Source: JBBAGE01 sp041655055 (GTDB lineage Bacteria; Pseudomonadota; Alphaproteobacteria; Rhodobacterales; Rhodobacteraceae). From it: a stretch of DNA of 46,973 bases. Positions 7,773 to 16,132 of the stretch are shown piece after piece (the first letter of the stretch is position 1; each line of letters begins with the position of its first letter). Under the pieces are notes generated by a model. It made no database searches. It had not been told where the DNA came from and was given only the letters and a program-made list of their open reading frames with translations. Location of the stretch: NCBI GenBank assembly GCA_041655055.1, contig JBBAGE010000002.1, positions 1-46,973 of the forward strand. Direction: 5' to 3'. The translations under genes were made by a program, and so were the position numbers.

Positions 7773-8267
7773 CTATTCGCGGATCTCATCCGCCGCGACG
7801 CCCCAAAGCGCCGTTTTTGGCGCCCAGCCCCGGTGGCCCTCGGCGGTCAGCCGGCACCAGTCGGGGATACATTCCCCCAGCCGCGCGATCACGCCCGCCT
7901 GCAGTTGGGCCACCACCGGGGTGGCGGCATCGGCGCGCATATGCAGCGCGGTCATATCCTGTTCGACGATCACCGTGCGCACGCCCGATAGCAGCGCATA
8001 ATGCACCCAGCCACCCATGCCGTCGCGGTCGCGCACCCGGCGCCAATGGCCATATTCGGCGGTGATTTCCAGTGGCATGTCGGCGCGGGTAAACACCCAG
8101 TCGATCCGATGCGACAGCGACGGGCCGCGCCGCACATTGCCTTCGTTGCTTTTAAGCGAAACATAACGCGGCAGCGGCAGATTGGTCACCGGCCCGCGTT
8201 CCTGCGCCACCGCCGTGGCAGGCACCATCAGTGCCAAAATGAATGCCAGTATCACACTGCGCCGCAT
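7773..8267 (-). CDS. Secreted SH3b-domain protein
   Basis: A 164-residue protein with a signal peptide (basic MRRS, hydrophobic VILAFILALMVP, cleavage likely after AVA). The mature part holds two bacterial SH3-like stretches: an N-terminal one with LKSNEGNVRRGPSLSHRIDW and EYGHWRRVRD, and a second with ALHMRADAATPVVAQL and WCRLTAEGHRGW. This matches the alphaproteobacterial SH3 family of periplasmic proteins, which may bind cell-wall material; no catalytic domain is attached. It converges on moeB with only two bases between their stop codons. Confidence 0.88.
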   Translation of the reverse strand: MRRSVILAFILALMVPATAVAQERGPVTNLPLPRYVSLKSNEGNVRRGPSLSHRIDWVFTRADMPLEITAEYGHWRRVRDRDGMGGWVHYALLSGVRTVIVEQDMTALHMRADAATPVVAQLQAGVIARLGECIPDWCRLTAEGHRGWAPKTALWGVAADEIRE

Positions 8268-8380
8268 CTGCCCGATCCGATATGCCTATTGATCCGGGAT
8301 CATTGCCGCCCCGGTGGCACCATTCTGCCAGCCAGCGGCGCAAAAGAAAACCCATAGCCGTAACGTCAACCCAGCCGAGT

Positions 8381-8405
8381 GGAACATTTGCCCCGGCTGC
8401 CGGTT
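8381..8405 (+). promoter_or_regulatory. EcfG-type general stress promoter in front of csbD
   Basis: GGAAC at 8381-8385, a 17-bp spacer and GTT at 8403-8405 reproduce the published alphaproteobacterial EcfG consensus GGAAC-N16/17-GTT. It ends 40 bp before the csbD start codon, giving a leader of about 30 nt. CsbD genes are common targets of the general stress response. No ecfG, phyR or nepR gene is in this window, and that system is patchy in Rhodobacterales, so the regulator is inferred. Confidence 0.55.
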
Positions 8406-8444
8406 TTATTTCCAGCATTGAATAAACGGGAAAGGAGACCCGCG

Positions 8445-8642
8445 ATGAATTGGGATCAAGTCGAAGGCAAATGGAAACAGTTCAAAGGTGACGTAAAAAA
8501 CCAGTGGGGAAAGTTGACCGACGACGATCTTGATCGCGTCGAAGGCAATCGCGACAAGTTGGAAGGCATGTTGCAAGAGCGGTATGGCAAAACCAAAGAC
8601 GAAATCCGCAAGGAAGTCGATGGTTTCGTCGATCGGCTCTGA
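8445..8642 (+). CDS. CsbD-family stress protein
   Basis: A 65-residue CsbD-like protein. The family hallmarks are MNWDQVEGKWKQFKGDVKNQWGKLTDDD at the start, followed by a charged helix with GNRDKLEGMLQERYGKTKDE. CsbD proteins are abundant small hydrophilic stress proteins of unknown biochemical role. The ATG at 8445 is preceded by AAAGGAGA at good spacing; the upstream in-frame ATG at 8379 would add 22 residues lying over the promoter and is rejected. It is a single-gene unit with a GGAAC-N17-GTT promoter and its own hairpin terminator. Confidence 0.93.
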   Translation: MNWDQVEGKWKQFKGDVKNQWGKLTDDDLDRVEGNRDKLEGMLQERYGKTKDEIRKEVDGFVDRL

Positions 8643-8703
8643 GCTGACACTCTGACTGTCGCGACTTTTGCCAAAGCTGCAGCGATGCGGCGGGCAAAAG
8701 GGG

Positions 8704-8731
8704 AAAGGCCCGGCACTGCCGGGTCTTTCTT
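8704..8731. terminator. Hairpin terminator between csbD and panB, probably bidirectional
   Basis: AAAGGCCCGGC (8704-8714), loop ACT, GCCGGGTCTTT (8718-8728) form an 11-bp stem with one G-T pair. T-rich bases follow on the plus strand, and a T-rich stretch also follows on the minus strand. It lies between the converging csbD and panB genes and touches the panB stop codon. Confidence 0.75.
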
Positions 8732-9557
8732 ATTTCCGATTGCTTTTATAAACCTGCGCATCGCCCGGAAAACTACGCGCACGGACCTCATCTGCATAGC
8801 TGGCCACGGCCTTGTCGATCTGCGCGCCGATATCGGCGTAAACCTTGACGAATTTGGGCACCCAGTCGTTAAAGCCCAGCATATCTTCCAGCACCAGAAT
8901 CTGGCCGTCGCATTTGGCGCTGGCCCCGATGCCGATCGTGGGCACGTCGATTGCGGCGCTGATCATATCGGCCAATGGCTCGACCACGCCTTCGACCACG
9001 ACGGCAAAGGCGCCGGCCTCGGCCACGGCGCGGGCATCGGCTACATGCAGCGGCCATGTATCCTCGTCGCGGCCCTGGGTCTTGAACCCGCCCATCACGT
9101 GGCTTGCCTGCGGCGTCAGGCCGATATGCGCCATCACCGGAATGCCGCGTTCGACCAGAAATCGGACGGTTTCGGCCATGCGGGCGCCGCCTTCGATCTT
9201 GACCGCGCCGCAGCCGCTTTCCTGCATTACGCGGGCGGCATTGCGAAAGGCGATCTGGGGGCTTTCTTCATAGGTGGCAAAGGGCATATCGACCACGACC
9301 AGTGCCCGGCTGGTGCCCCGCACCACCGATCTGGCATGCGCGATCATCAGATCAAGCGAAACGCCAACGGTTGATTCCATCCCGTGCACAACCATGCCAA
9401 GGCTGTCGCCCACAAGGATGAAATCGGCGTGGCGATCCACGATCGCGGCAGTATTCGCATGATAGGCGGTCAGCGCCACGATGGGCGCGTCCCCTTTGCG
9501 CGCGGCGATTTGCGGCGCGGTGATCCGGCGCACGGTGGCTTGTTTCTCGGTGGACAT
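8730..9557 (-). CDS. panB: 3-methyl-2-oxobutanoate hydroxymethyltransferase (ketopantoate synthase)
   Basis: A 275-residue TIM-barrel enzyme that transfers a hydroxymethyl group from methylene-tetrahydrofolate to alpha-ketoisovalerate, the first committed step of pantothenate synthesis. Recognisable segments are ALTAYHANTAAIVD, the metal-site ILVGDSLGMVVHG, VVVDMPFATYE, AVKIEGG, VMAHIGLTPQ and PTIGIGASAKCDGQILV. It is the second gene of a panC-panB pair: the panC stop and panB start share one base (TGATG). The last codons run into the shared terminator with csbD. Confidence 0.97.
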   Translation of the reverse strand: MSTEKQATVRRITAPQIAARKGDAPIVALTAYHANTAAIVDRHADFILVGDSLGMVVHGMESTVGVSLDLMIAHARSVVRGTSRALVVVDMPFATYEESPQIAFRNAARVMQESGCGAVKIEGGARMAETVRFLVERGIPVMAHIGLTPQASHVMGGFKTQGRDEDTWPLHVADARAVAEAGAFAVVVEGVVEPLADMISAAIDVPTIGIGASAKCDGQILVLEDMLGFNDWVPKFVKVYADIGAQIDKAVASYADEVRARSFPGDAQVYKSNRK

Positions 9558-10414
9558 CAGGCAGTTCCTTTTGGAAAGGCGACCTTTTGGTCGATCAAAA
9601 GCACGTCGCCAAAGCGCACGGCAAGCAAGATGACGGCAGGCGCGGCAATCACGCCGGGCAGTTCGGCAAGGGTGGCGGCATCGCGGATATCGACGGTTTC
9701 GACATGGGCGCGGGGTTCGGTGGCGATGAATTCGGCCAGATCAGTGGCCAAAGCGTTGGCCTTGGCCCCATCCGCAATCCGCGCGGCCCCCCGATCCAGC
9801 GCGCGCGACAATATGGTGGCGGCGGCGCGGTCATCAGGCCCCAGCCGGCGGTTGCGCGATGACATGGCCAGCCCGTCAGGCTCGCGCATCGTCGGCACGC
9901 CGGTGATTTCAATCGGAAAATCCAGATCACGCACCATGGTGCGGATCACGGCCAGTTGCTGGAAATCTTTTTCGCCAAAAAACGCCTGATCGGGCTGGAT
10001 GATGTTGAACAGTTTCGCCACCACCGTGCAGACGCCGCGAAAATGCCCCGCGCGCAGCGCACCCATCAGCATATTGCCCAGCCGTTCGGGTTCGATGAAT
10101 GTCTGCGCCTCGGGGTGATAGACTTCGCCCGCATCGGGCATGAACACCGCATCCACACCCGCGGCGCGCAGCATGGCCAGATCGGCATCTTCGGTCCGGG
10201 GGTATTTCGCCAGATCATTGGCGTCGCCAAATTGGGTGGGATTGACGAAAATCGACACCACCACCCGCGTGCAGGCCGCCTTGGCCGCAGCCACCAGCGC
10301 CATATGGCCGTCATGCAAGGCGCCCATCGTGGGCACCAGCCCGATACGCTGACCGCCTGCTCGCCACGGGGCCAGGCATTCGCGCATTGCGGCTTTGGTC
10401 GTGCAGATCTCCAT
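9557..10414 (-). CDS. panC: Pantothenate synthetase (pantoate-beta-alanine ligase)
   Basis: A 285-residue class-I-aaRS-like ligase that condenses pantoate and beta-alanine using ATP. The signature is complete: VPTMGALHDGHMAL with its HxGH-type motif, SIFVNPTQFG, DLAKYPRT, RPGHF-like RAGHFRGVCTVV, FGEKDFQQL and the KMSKS-like MSSRNRRL. It is translationally coupled to panB downstream. With coaBC elsewhere in the window, most of the route from ketoisovalerate to phosphopantetheine is covered, apart from panD, panE and pantothenate kinase. Confidence 0.97.
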   Translation of the reverse strand: MEICTTKAAMRECLAPWRAGGQRIGLVPTMGALHDGHMALVAAAKAACTRVVVSIFVNPTQFGDANDLAKYPRTEDADLAMLRAAGVDAVFMPDAGEVYHPEAQTFIEPERLGNMLMGALRAGHFRGVCTVVAKLFNIIQPDQAFFGEKDFQQLAVIRTMVRDLDFPIEITGVPTMREPDGLAMSSRNRRLGPDDRAAATILSRALDRGAARIADGAKANALATDLAEFIATEPRAHVETVDIRDAATLAELPGVIAAPAVILLAVRFGDVLLIDQKVAFPKGTA

Positions 10415-10489
10415 GCCCGTCCGTCCTTAGGCAAATTCCGCGCCGTTCTTACAGGGGATGGGCAGGCGCGGCAAGCAACCAGACAGCGG

Positions 10490-10515
10490 CAAAAGGCCCG
10501 GCAATCGCCGGGCCT
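10490..10515 (-). terminator. Rho-independent terminator of the purine operon
   Basis: AGGCCCGGC (10494-10502), loop AATC and GCCGGGCCT (10507-10515) form a perfect 9-bp stem. Read on the minus strand it is followed by TTTT. It lies directly after the binding-protein gene, the last gene of the xdh-BMP operon. Confidence 0.85.
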
Positions 10516-10524
10516 GATCGGGGC

Positions 10525-11613
10525 TTAGTTGCTGGGCAACTGGGTGCGGATGCCTTCGACAAGGAAATCCATGCCAAGCAGCGTTTCGTCATCGGCCACT
10601 TCACCTTCGGCCAGCCAAGGGGTGCCGTCCTGGCGGTTCAGCGGGCCGGTGAACGGGTGATATTCACCGGCGGCGATGGAATCGCGCAGCGCGGCGGCCT
10701 CGGCCCGGATATCTTCGGGGATCACTTCGGAAAATTCGCCGATGCCCACCATGCCTTCGCGGATGCCATACCAGTTGTTTTCGCTTTCCCAGGTGCCATC
10801 CATCACGGCCTGCACGCGTTCGATATAATAGGGCGCCCAATTATCGATGATCGAGGACAGCCGCGGGGCAGGTGCATATTCGATCATATCGGCCGCCTGA
10901 CCAAAGCCGTAAACCTCGCCGCCCACATCCGACAGCCGGGCCAGCGGCGCGGTGGAATCGGTATGGGCCAGCACCACATCGATGCCTTGATCAAGCATGG
11001 CCTGGGTGGCATTGGCTTCTTCAGCCGGGTTGAACCATGTGTTCACCCAGATCACCGTCAATTCCACATCGGGGTTCGCCTGACGCGCGTGAATGAAGGT
11101 CGAGTTGATGCCCTGAATCACCTCGGGGATCGGGAAAGAGGCGATATAGCCGATCTTGTTGGTTTTGGTCATCGCGCCCGCGATATAGCCGGTCACGGTG
11201 CGCCCCTCGTAAAAGCGCGCATTATAGGCCGAAACGTTTTCGGCGGTTTTATAGCCGGTGGCATGTTCGAATTTCACATTCGGAAAGCGCGCGGCAACGT
11301 TGATCGTCGGGTCCATGAAGCCAAAGGATGTGGTAAAGATGATATCGGCCCCCGACAGCGCCATCTGGGTCATGGCGCGTTCGGCATCGGGGCCTTCGGG
11401 CACGCTTTCCTGTTCCAAAAGGGTGACGGCATCGCCGAAATGTTCCTTCATTTCCAGCGCGGATGTGTGGTGGTGCTGGCTCCAGCCGCCATCATTGCGC
11501 GGGCCGACATAGATGAAACCGGCGGTGACCGGTTCGGCCGCTTCTTGTGCCATTGCCGCGCCGCCCAGCGCAAGCGCCGCCAGGCTGCCTGTGATCAGGG
11601 TCTTGAGTGTCAT
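10525..11613 (-). CDS. BMP-family ABC transporter substrate-binding protein (nucleoside/purine type)
   Basis: A 362-residue periplasmic binding protein of the BMP/PnrA family. A signal peptide (MTLKTLITGSLAALALGGAAMA) precedes a mature part with GFIYVGPRNDGGWSQHH, IIFTTSFGFMDP, FEHATGY, and ARFYEGRTVTGYIAG, all typical of the family. Studied BMP proteins bind nucleosides such as guanosine or inosine. It is the last gene of an operon that begins with xanthine dehydrogenase, so a purine base or nucleoside is the likely ligand here; this is inferred from context. The ATG at 11613 has a GGAGAG ribosome site, suiting separate strong translation of the binding protein. Confidence 0.93.
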   Translation of the reverse strand: MTLKTLITGSLAALALGGAAMAQEAAEPVTAGFIYVGPRNDGGWSQHHHTSALEMKEHFGDAVTLLEQESVPEGPDAERAMTQMALSGADIIFTTSFGFMDPTINVAARFPNVKFEHATGYKTAENVSAYNARFYEGRTVTGYIAGAMTKTNKIGYIASFPIPEVIQGINSTFIHARQANPDVELTVIWVNTWFNPAEEANATQAMLDQGIDVVLAHTDSTAPLARLSDVGGEVYGFGQAADMIEYAPAPRLSSIIDNWAPYYIERVQAVMDGTWESENNWYGIREGMVGIGEFSEVIPEDIRAEAAALRDSIAAGEYHPFTGPLNRQDGTPWLAEGEVADDETLLGMDFLVEGIRTQLPSN

Positions 11614-11658
11614 GGTTACTCTCCTGCGTTGGGGGGTGTGGCCCCCGGGTGGTGCCGC

Positions 11659-12591
11659 TCACTGAGAGGCATGGAAACTGCGGCCAAGGGCGGCGGGTTC
11701 GACCGCATCGCCCTTGCCCCGCGCCGATATGATCACCAGCACGACGATTGTGATTACGAAAGGCGACATCGACAGCCAGGCCGCCGGGATCGCAATGCCA
11801 GCGGCCTGCAGGTTCAACTGCAACACCGATACGCCGCCGAACAGATAGGCCCCCAGCAGCGCCCTCCACGGGCGCCGCCCGGAAAAGACCACGATCGCCA
11901 GCGCGATCCAACCGATGCCGGCGGTCATCCCGTCGGTCCATTGCGGCACCCGCAACAGGCTGAGATAGGCACCGCCCAACCCGGCGCAGGCCCCGCCAAA
12001 GGCGATCGCCGCCAGCCGGATGCGCACGACCTTGTAGCCCAGCGCATGGGCGGCCTCGGGGTTTTCGCCGATGGCGCGCAGGATCAGCCCCAGCCGCGCA
12101 TATTTCAGAAACAACCAGCAGGCGAGCACCAGCACGAACGACAGGTAAACAATTGGATCGTGGTTGAACAACACCGGCCCAAGCACCGGAATATCCGACA
12201 GCACCGGCAGCGGCAGCGCGCTGGTGGGCGGTGGGCGCACGCCCTGATATCCCTGCCCGATCATTGCCGACAGCCCCAGCCCGAACAGGGTCAGCGCCAG
12301 CCCCGTCGCCACCTGATTTGACAGCAGATATTGCGTCAGCACCCCGAATATCAGCGCCAGCGCCGCGCCCCCCAGCGCCGCGCCCAGAAATCCCAGTGCC
12401 GGGCTCTGGCTTTCGACCGCGATGGCAAAGCCGCAGATCGCGCCGGTGATCATCATGCCCTCGACGCCCAGATTCAGCACGCCGGCACGCTCGACGATCA
12501 ATTCGCCCATGGCGGCCAGCAAAATGGGGGTGGATGCCACGATCAGCGCGATTGCCAACAGGGTCGGGTTGATGGCCAAAAGATTGCTCAT
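11659..12591 (-). CDS. ABC transporter permease, BMP/purine importer, second subunit
   Basis: A 310-residue inner-membrane permease of the branched-chain/BPD_transp_2 type, made almost entirely of hydrophobic helices. The family segment IVERAGVLNLGVEGMMITGA near residue 35 and the cytoplasmic coupling stretch LGLILRAIGENPEAAHALG identify it as the shorter permease of nucleoside-type BMP importers. The start is the ATG at 12591, which overlaps the stop of the upstream permease by 4 bp (ATGA); an open frame extends further upstream but only as a shadow of that gene. The binding-protein gene follows after 45 bases. Confidence 0.93.
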   Translation of the reverse strand: MSNLLAINPTLLAIALIVASTPILLAAMGELIVERAGVLNLGVEGMMITGAICGFAIAVESQSPALGFLGAALGGAALALIFGVLTQYLLSNQVATGLALTLFGLGLSAMIGQGYQGVRPPPTSALPLPVLSDIPVLGPVLFNHDPIVYLSFVLVLACWLFLKYARLGLILRAIGENPEAAHALGYKVVRIRLAAIAFGGACAGLGGAYLSLLRVPQWTDGMTAGIGWIALAIVVFSGRRPWRALLGAYLFGGVSVLQLNLQAAGIAIPAAWLSMSPFVITIVVLVIISARGKGDAVEPAALGRSFHASQ

Positions 12592-13673
12592 ACCGGGGCC
12601 CTCTTGCCGATCCGCAGGCGGAAATTGGTCAGCACATCCAGCGCCAGCAGGAAAAACAGCAGCATCCCCTGAAAGGTCTGGATCGCGGCGGCGGGCAGGT
12701 CGAGCATGAATTGCGCCAATTCCCCGCCGATATAGGTCAGCGCCAGCAACAGCCCCGCCAGCAGGATGCCGATCGGGTGCAGCCGGCCCAAAAAGGCCAC
12801 GATGATCGCGGTAAACCCATAGCCGGCGTGAAAGTTGATGCTGATCTGGCCCGATGGGCCGGATACTTCGAACAGCCCGGCCACGCCCGCCAGCGCGCCC
12901 GATATGCCAAAGCAAAACAGCACCATCCGCCCGGGCGATACGCCGGCAAAACGCGCAGCGCGCGGCGCGGCCCCGGTCACGCGGATCTGAAAGCCGCGCA
13001 GATGCCGTGTCAGCAGGATATAGGCGAAAATCACCGCGATAAAGGCTGCGATCACGCCCCAATGCATGCCGGTGCCCGGAAACAGTTCCGGGTTCGCGGC
13101 GGCGGGATAATGTTGCAGATTGCGGCTACCCGGAAAGCCGCCGCCATCGGGGTTGCGCATCAGCCCCACCGCCATCAAGGCCAGAAAATGCTGCGCCACA
13201 TAAACCAGCAACAGCGATACCAGAATATCGCTGGTATTGAACCGCACCCGTAAAATCCCCGGGATCATCGCCCAGGCCCAGCCGCCCAAAAGCCCCGCAA
13301 TCACCATCAGCGGAAAGATGAACCACGCATCCATCGGATAAAACGCCAGCGCCACACCCGCGCCGGCGATTGCGCCCATGATATACTGGCCCTCGGCCCC
13401 GATATTCCACACGCCCGCGCGAAAGCCCAGCGACAGACCGATGGCAATCAGGATCAGCGGCGCCGCCTTGACCAGCAGTTGCGGGCGCGAATAGGCGGCG
13501 AATTGCGGATGAAACAGCGGATCCCAGAAAATCGTGCGGATCGCGGCAACGGGATCTTTGCCCAGCATCGCAAACAGCACCGCCCCCGCAGCCATGGTCA
13601 GCAATACCGCCAGCGGCGGCGTAAGATAGGCCCAAAATCTGGATGGCGCGGCGCGGCGTTCCAGCGCGATCAT
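12588..13673 (-). CDS. ABC transporter permease, BMP/purine importer, first subunit
   Basis: A 361-residue permease of the same family as its downstream neighbour but of the longer type, with a first helix at residues ~16-38 and the conserved SLGFRAGVWNIGAEGQYIMGA near residue 80. RVTGAAPRAARFAGVSP is the coupling-helix region that contacts the ATPase. The two permeases presumably form a heterodimer in the inner membrane. The gene starts 18 bases after the ATPase stop and overlaps the second permease by 4 bp, so the subunits are made together. Confidence 0.93.
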   Translation of the reverse strand: MIALERRAAPSRFWAYLTPPLAVLLTMAAGAVLFAMLGKDPVAAIRTIFWDPLFHPQFAAYSRPQLLVKAAPLILIAIGLSLGFRAGVWNIGAEGQYIMGAIAGAGVALAFYPMDAWFIFPLMVIAGLLGGWAWAMIPGILRVRFNTSDILVSLLLVYVAQHFLALMAVGLMRNPDGGGFPGSRNLQHYPAAANPELFPGTGMHWGVIAAFIAVIFAYILLTRHLRGFQIRVTGAAPRAARFAGVSPGRMVLFCFGISGALAGVAGLFEVSGPSGQISINFHAGYGFTAIIVAFLGRLHPIGILLAGLLLALTYIGGELAQFMLDLPAAAIQTFQGMLLFFLLALDVLTNFRLRIGKRAPV

Positions 13674-13691
13674 GGGGCGTATCCTTGGGAC

Positions 13692-15218
13692 TTATGCGAC
13701 ATGGGCCGCCTCCATATCCTTGGCGCCGCCCATCATCAGGCCGATGTCCTCGATGCTCAGCCCGTCGGTCGGGCGGGGGGCGCTCAGGCGGCCTTCGTTC
13801 AACACCGCGAAATGATCCGCGATTTCCATCAATTCGTCCAGATCCTGACTGATACAGATCACCGCCGCACCCGCCGAGGCCAGATCCAGCAGCGCCTGAC
13901 GGATCGCGGCGGCAGCGGCGGCATCGACGCCCCATGTGGGCTGGTTCACCACGAATACCCTGGGGCGTTGCAGCACTTCGCGCCCGATCACGAACTTTTG
14001 CAGATTGCCGCCCGACAGCGCGCGTGCGGGCACATCCGGGCCGGGGGTGCGCACATCGAAATCGGCAATGATGCGGCGGGCAAAGTCGCGCGCCGCATTC
14101 CAGCGCAAAAAGCCGCGCGCCATCAGTTTCTGGCGATGCGCGGCGGTCAGCATGGCGTTTTCCGTCAGGCTCATATCGGGCGCTGCCGCATGGCCCAGCC
14201 GTTCTTCGGGCGCGCTGAGCAACCCCAGCGCGCGCCGCGCCGTCGGGCCGGATCGGGCGATATCGCGCCCTTCCAGCGTGATTGTGCCGGGGGCCGACAG
14301 GCGCTCGCCCGAAAGGGCTGCCAGCAATTCATCCTGCCCGTTTCCGGCAATGCCGCCGATGCCGATGATTTCACCGCTGCGCAACGCAAGACTGATCCCC
14401 TGCAGCGCCGTGCCAAAAATCGTGGCAGGCGGCAGTGACAGCCCTGAAACGCGCAGCAATTCCGCCCCCGGTGCATTGCGCCTGCGGCTTGGCACCTGCA
14501 CGGCGCTGCCCACCATCAATTCGGCCATCTTGCTTTCGCTGACATCGCGCGGGGTGCAGTGGCCCACCACCCGGCCGCGCCGCAAGATCGTGGCCCTGTC
14601 GCAAAGCGCGGTGATTTCCTTGAGCTTGTGGGAAATATAAAGGATCGCCGTGCCGTTTTCGGCCAGTTTGCGCAGGGTCTGGAACAGGATATCCACCTCT
14701 TGCGGGGTCAGAACGCTGGTGGGTTCATCCATGATCAGCAGGCGCGGATCTTCCAGCAGACAGCGGATGATTTCAACGCGCTGGCGTTCGCCCGCGCTTA
14801 GATCGCCGACGCGCCGGTCGGGCGACAGGGGCAGGCCGTAGAGTTCGCTTTTCTCGCGGATACGGGCGGCAAGCTGGCGCATCGGCGGCGGGTCTTGCAT
14901 CCCGAGCGCGACATTTTCGGCAACGCTCAGGGCCTCGAACAGGGAAAAATGCTGAAACACCATGGCCACACCGGCGGCGCGGGCCTCATTCGGGGTGGCA
15001 GGCGCAAAGGGGGCGCCGTGCAGCAGCATTTCGCCCGCATCCGGGCGGATCAGCCCATAGATGGTTTTCACCAGCGTTGATTTGCCCGCGCCGTTTTCGC
15101 CCAAAAGCGCGTGGATTTCGCCCCCGACCACGTCGAACGAAACATCGTCATTGGCGATGACGCCGGGATAGGCCTTGCTGATCCCCCTGACCGACAAGAG
15201 CATGTCTGATGCGTTCAC
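13692..15218 (-). CDS. ABC transporter ATP-binding protein with two nucleotide-binding domains
   Basis: A 508-residue tandem ATPase for the BMP importer. Domain 1 (residues ~5-230) has a normal Walker A GENGAGKST, signature LSAGERQR and Walker B LLIMDEPTS. Domain 2 has signature LSGGNLQK, but its P-loop is replaced by GGIAGNGQDEL and the Walker B acids are changed (VFVVNQPTWGVD), so only one site is likely to hydrolyse ATP, as in other BMP and sugar importers of this type. The best start is the GTG at 15218, overlapping the xdhC stop as GTGA, with AAGGGGG upstream; an ATG five codons in lacks a ribosome site. The longer open frame upstream is a shadow of xdhC. Confidence 0.93.
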   Translation of the reverse strand: MNASDMLLSVRGISKAYPGVIANDDVSFDVVGGEIHALLGENGAGKSTLVKTIYGLIRPDAGEMLLHGAPFAPATPNEARAAGVAMVFQHFSLFEALSVAENVALGMQDPPPMRQLAARIREKSELYGLPLSPDRRVGDLSAGERQRVEIIRCLLEDPRLLIMDEPTSVLTPQEVDILFQTLRKLAENGTAILYISHKLKEITALCDRATILRRGRVVGHCTPRDVSESKMAELMVGSAVQVPSRRRNAPGAELLRVSGLSLPPATIFGTALQGISLALRSGEIIGIGGIAGNGQDELLAALSGERLSAPGTITLEGRDIARSGPTARRALGLLSAPEERLGHAAAPDMSLTENAMLTAAHRQKLMARGFLRWNAARDFARRIIADFDVRTPGPDVPARALSGGNLQKFVIGREVLQRPRVFVVNQPTWGVDAAAAAAIRQALLDLASAGAAVICISQDLDELMEIADHFAVLNEGRLSAPRPTDGLSIEDIGLMMGGAKDMEAAHVA

Positions 15219-16132
15219 GATGCAAGCCCCCTTGCCGACAGTTCCCCCATGTGCCGCGATAAAAGCGCGGCTGCAACACCGATTGCAATGGCTTGGGGAT
15301 GTTTTCCTAACGCTTTGTCGCCAATGGGGCATTCCAGCCGCGCAATCCGGGCCGGGCTGTGACCCAGGGCGGCCAGCCGGCTGCGAAACCGCGCGCGTTT
15401 GGTATCCGATCCGATCAGCCCAAGCGCGCCAAAGCGGCGGCCCAGGATGCGGTGGCAAAGGTCGAGATCGAGTTGATGCGAATGGGTCACGATGACATGT
15501 TCGCCGTGATCGGGCGCATGGCGCACGGCATCGGCGGGATTTGCGGCGACCAGCGCATCGACATCGGCGGGGATATCGGGTGCAAAGCGCGCGGCGTCGA
15601 AATCCACCCAGGTGATGTCGATATCGGGCAACGGGCCAAGCGTGTGGACCAGCGCGCGCCCGACATGGCCCGCGCCCCAGATCCACACTGCGCGCGTGGG
15701 CTGGCTGACAGGTTCAACCATCCAGCCCGAGTGCAGGCGGGGGGCGGGGCGCACCCCTTGGGCCGCCAGGGCCAGCATGCGGCGCACGGGCGGGGGCATC
15801 GCGCCGGGGCCGCGCGCGATCACATCACCCGTCAGCCCGGCCAGCCGCGCCGCATCATAATGTTCGCAAAGCAGCGTCACCGCCCCGCCGCAGCATTGCC
15901 CCAGCGCCGGCCCCAATGGATAGCGGGTCAGCCCCTCAGCCTGCAAAGCGTTTTGCGCGGCCTGATATTCCAGCGCACCGCCGCCGATCGTGCCCGACTG
16001 GCCGCCGGCCCAGACCAGCATCGCCGCGCCGACGTCGCGCGGGGTCGATCCGGCCACCTGTGCCACCACCACCCGCGCCACCCGCCCATGGCGGGCCACC
16101 GCCGCGCGCAGTGCTGCCAGATCAAAGCTCAT
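15215..16132 (-). CDS. xdhC: Xanthine dehydrogenase accessory protein XdhC
   Basis: A 305-residue XdhC/CoxI-family protein. In Rhodobacter capsulatus XdhC binds molybdenum cofactor, helps add the terminal sulfido ligand and inserts it into XdhB. The N-terminal XdhC/CoxI domain shows GSTPRDVGAAMLVW and GTIGGGALEYQA; a cysteine pair sits in LGQCCGGAV; the C-terminal Rossmann domain shows WIWGAGHVGRAL and GLIGSDTKRARF. The start at 16132 overlaps the xdhB stop by 4 bp. The membrane-anchored MoeB elsewhere in the window may help supply the cofactor. Confidence 0.95.
   Translation of the reverse strand: MSFDLAALRAAVARHGRVARVVVAQVAGSTPRDVGAAMLVWAGGQSGTIGGGALEYQAAQNALQAEGLTRYPLGPALGQCCGGAVTLLCEHYDAARLAGLTGDVIARGPGAMPPPVRRMLALAAQGVRPAPRLHSGWMVEPVSQPTRAVWIWGAGHVGRALVHTLGPLPDIDITWVDFDAARFAPDIPADVDALVAANPADAVRHAPDHGEHVIVTHSHQLDLDLCHRILGRRFGALGLIGSDTKRARFRSRLAALGHSPARIARLECPIGDKALGKHPQAIAIGVAAALLSRHMGELSARGLAS

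Noticed and set aside
13692..15686. N-terminal extensions suggested by open frames of the ATPase, second permease, xdhB, DUF2125 and histidine phosphatase genes
   Set aside because: Each extension lies over the neighbouring gene and lacks domain sequence; overlaps of ATGA or GTGA, or a good ribosome site, mark the true starts.
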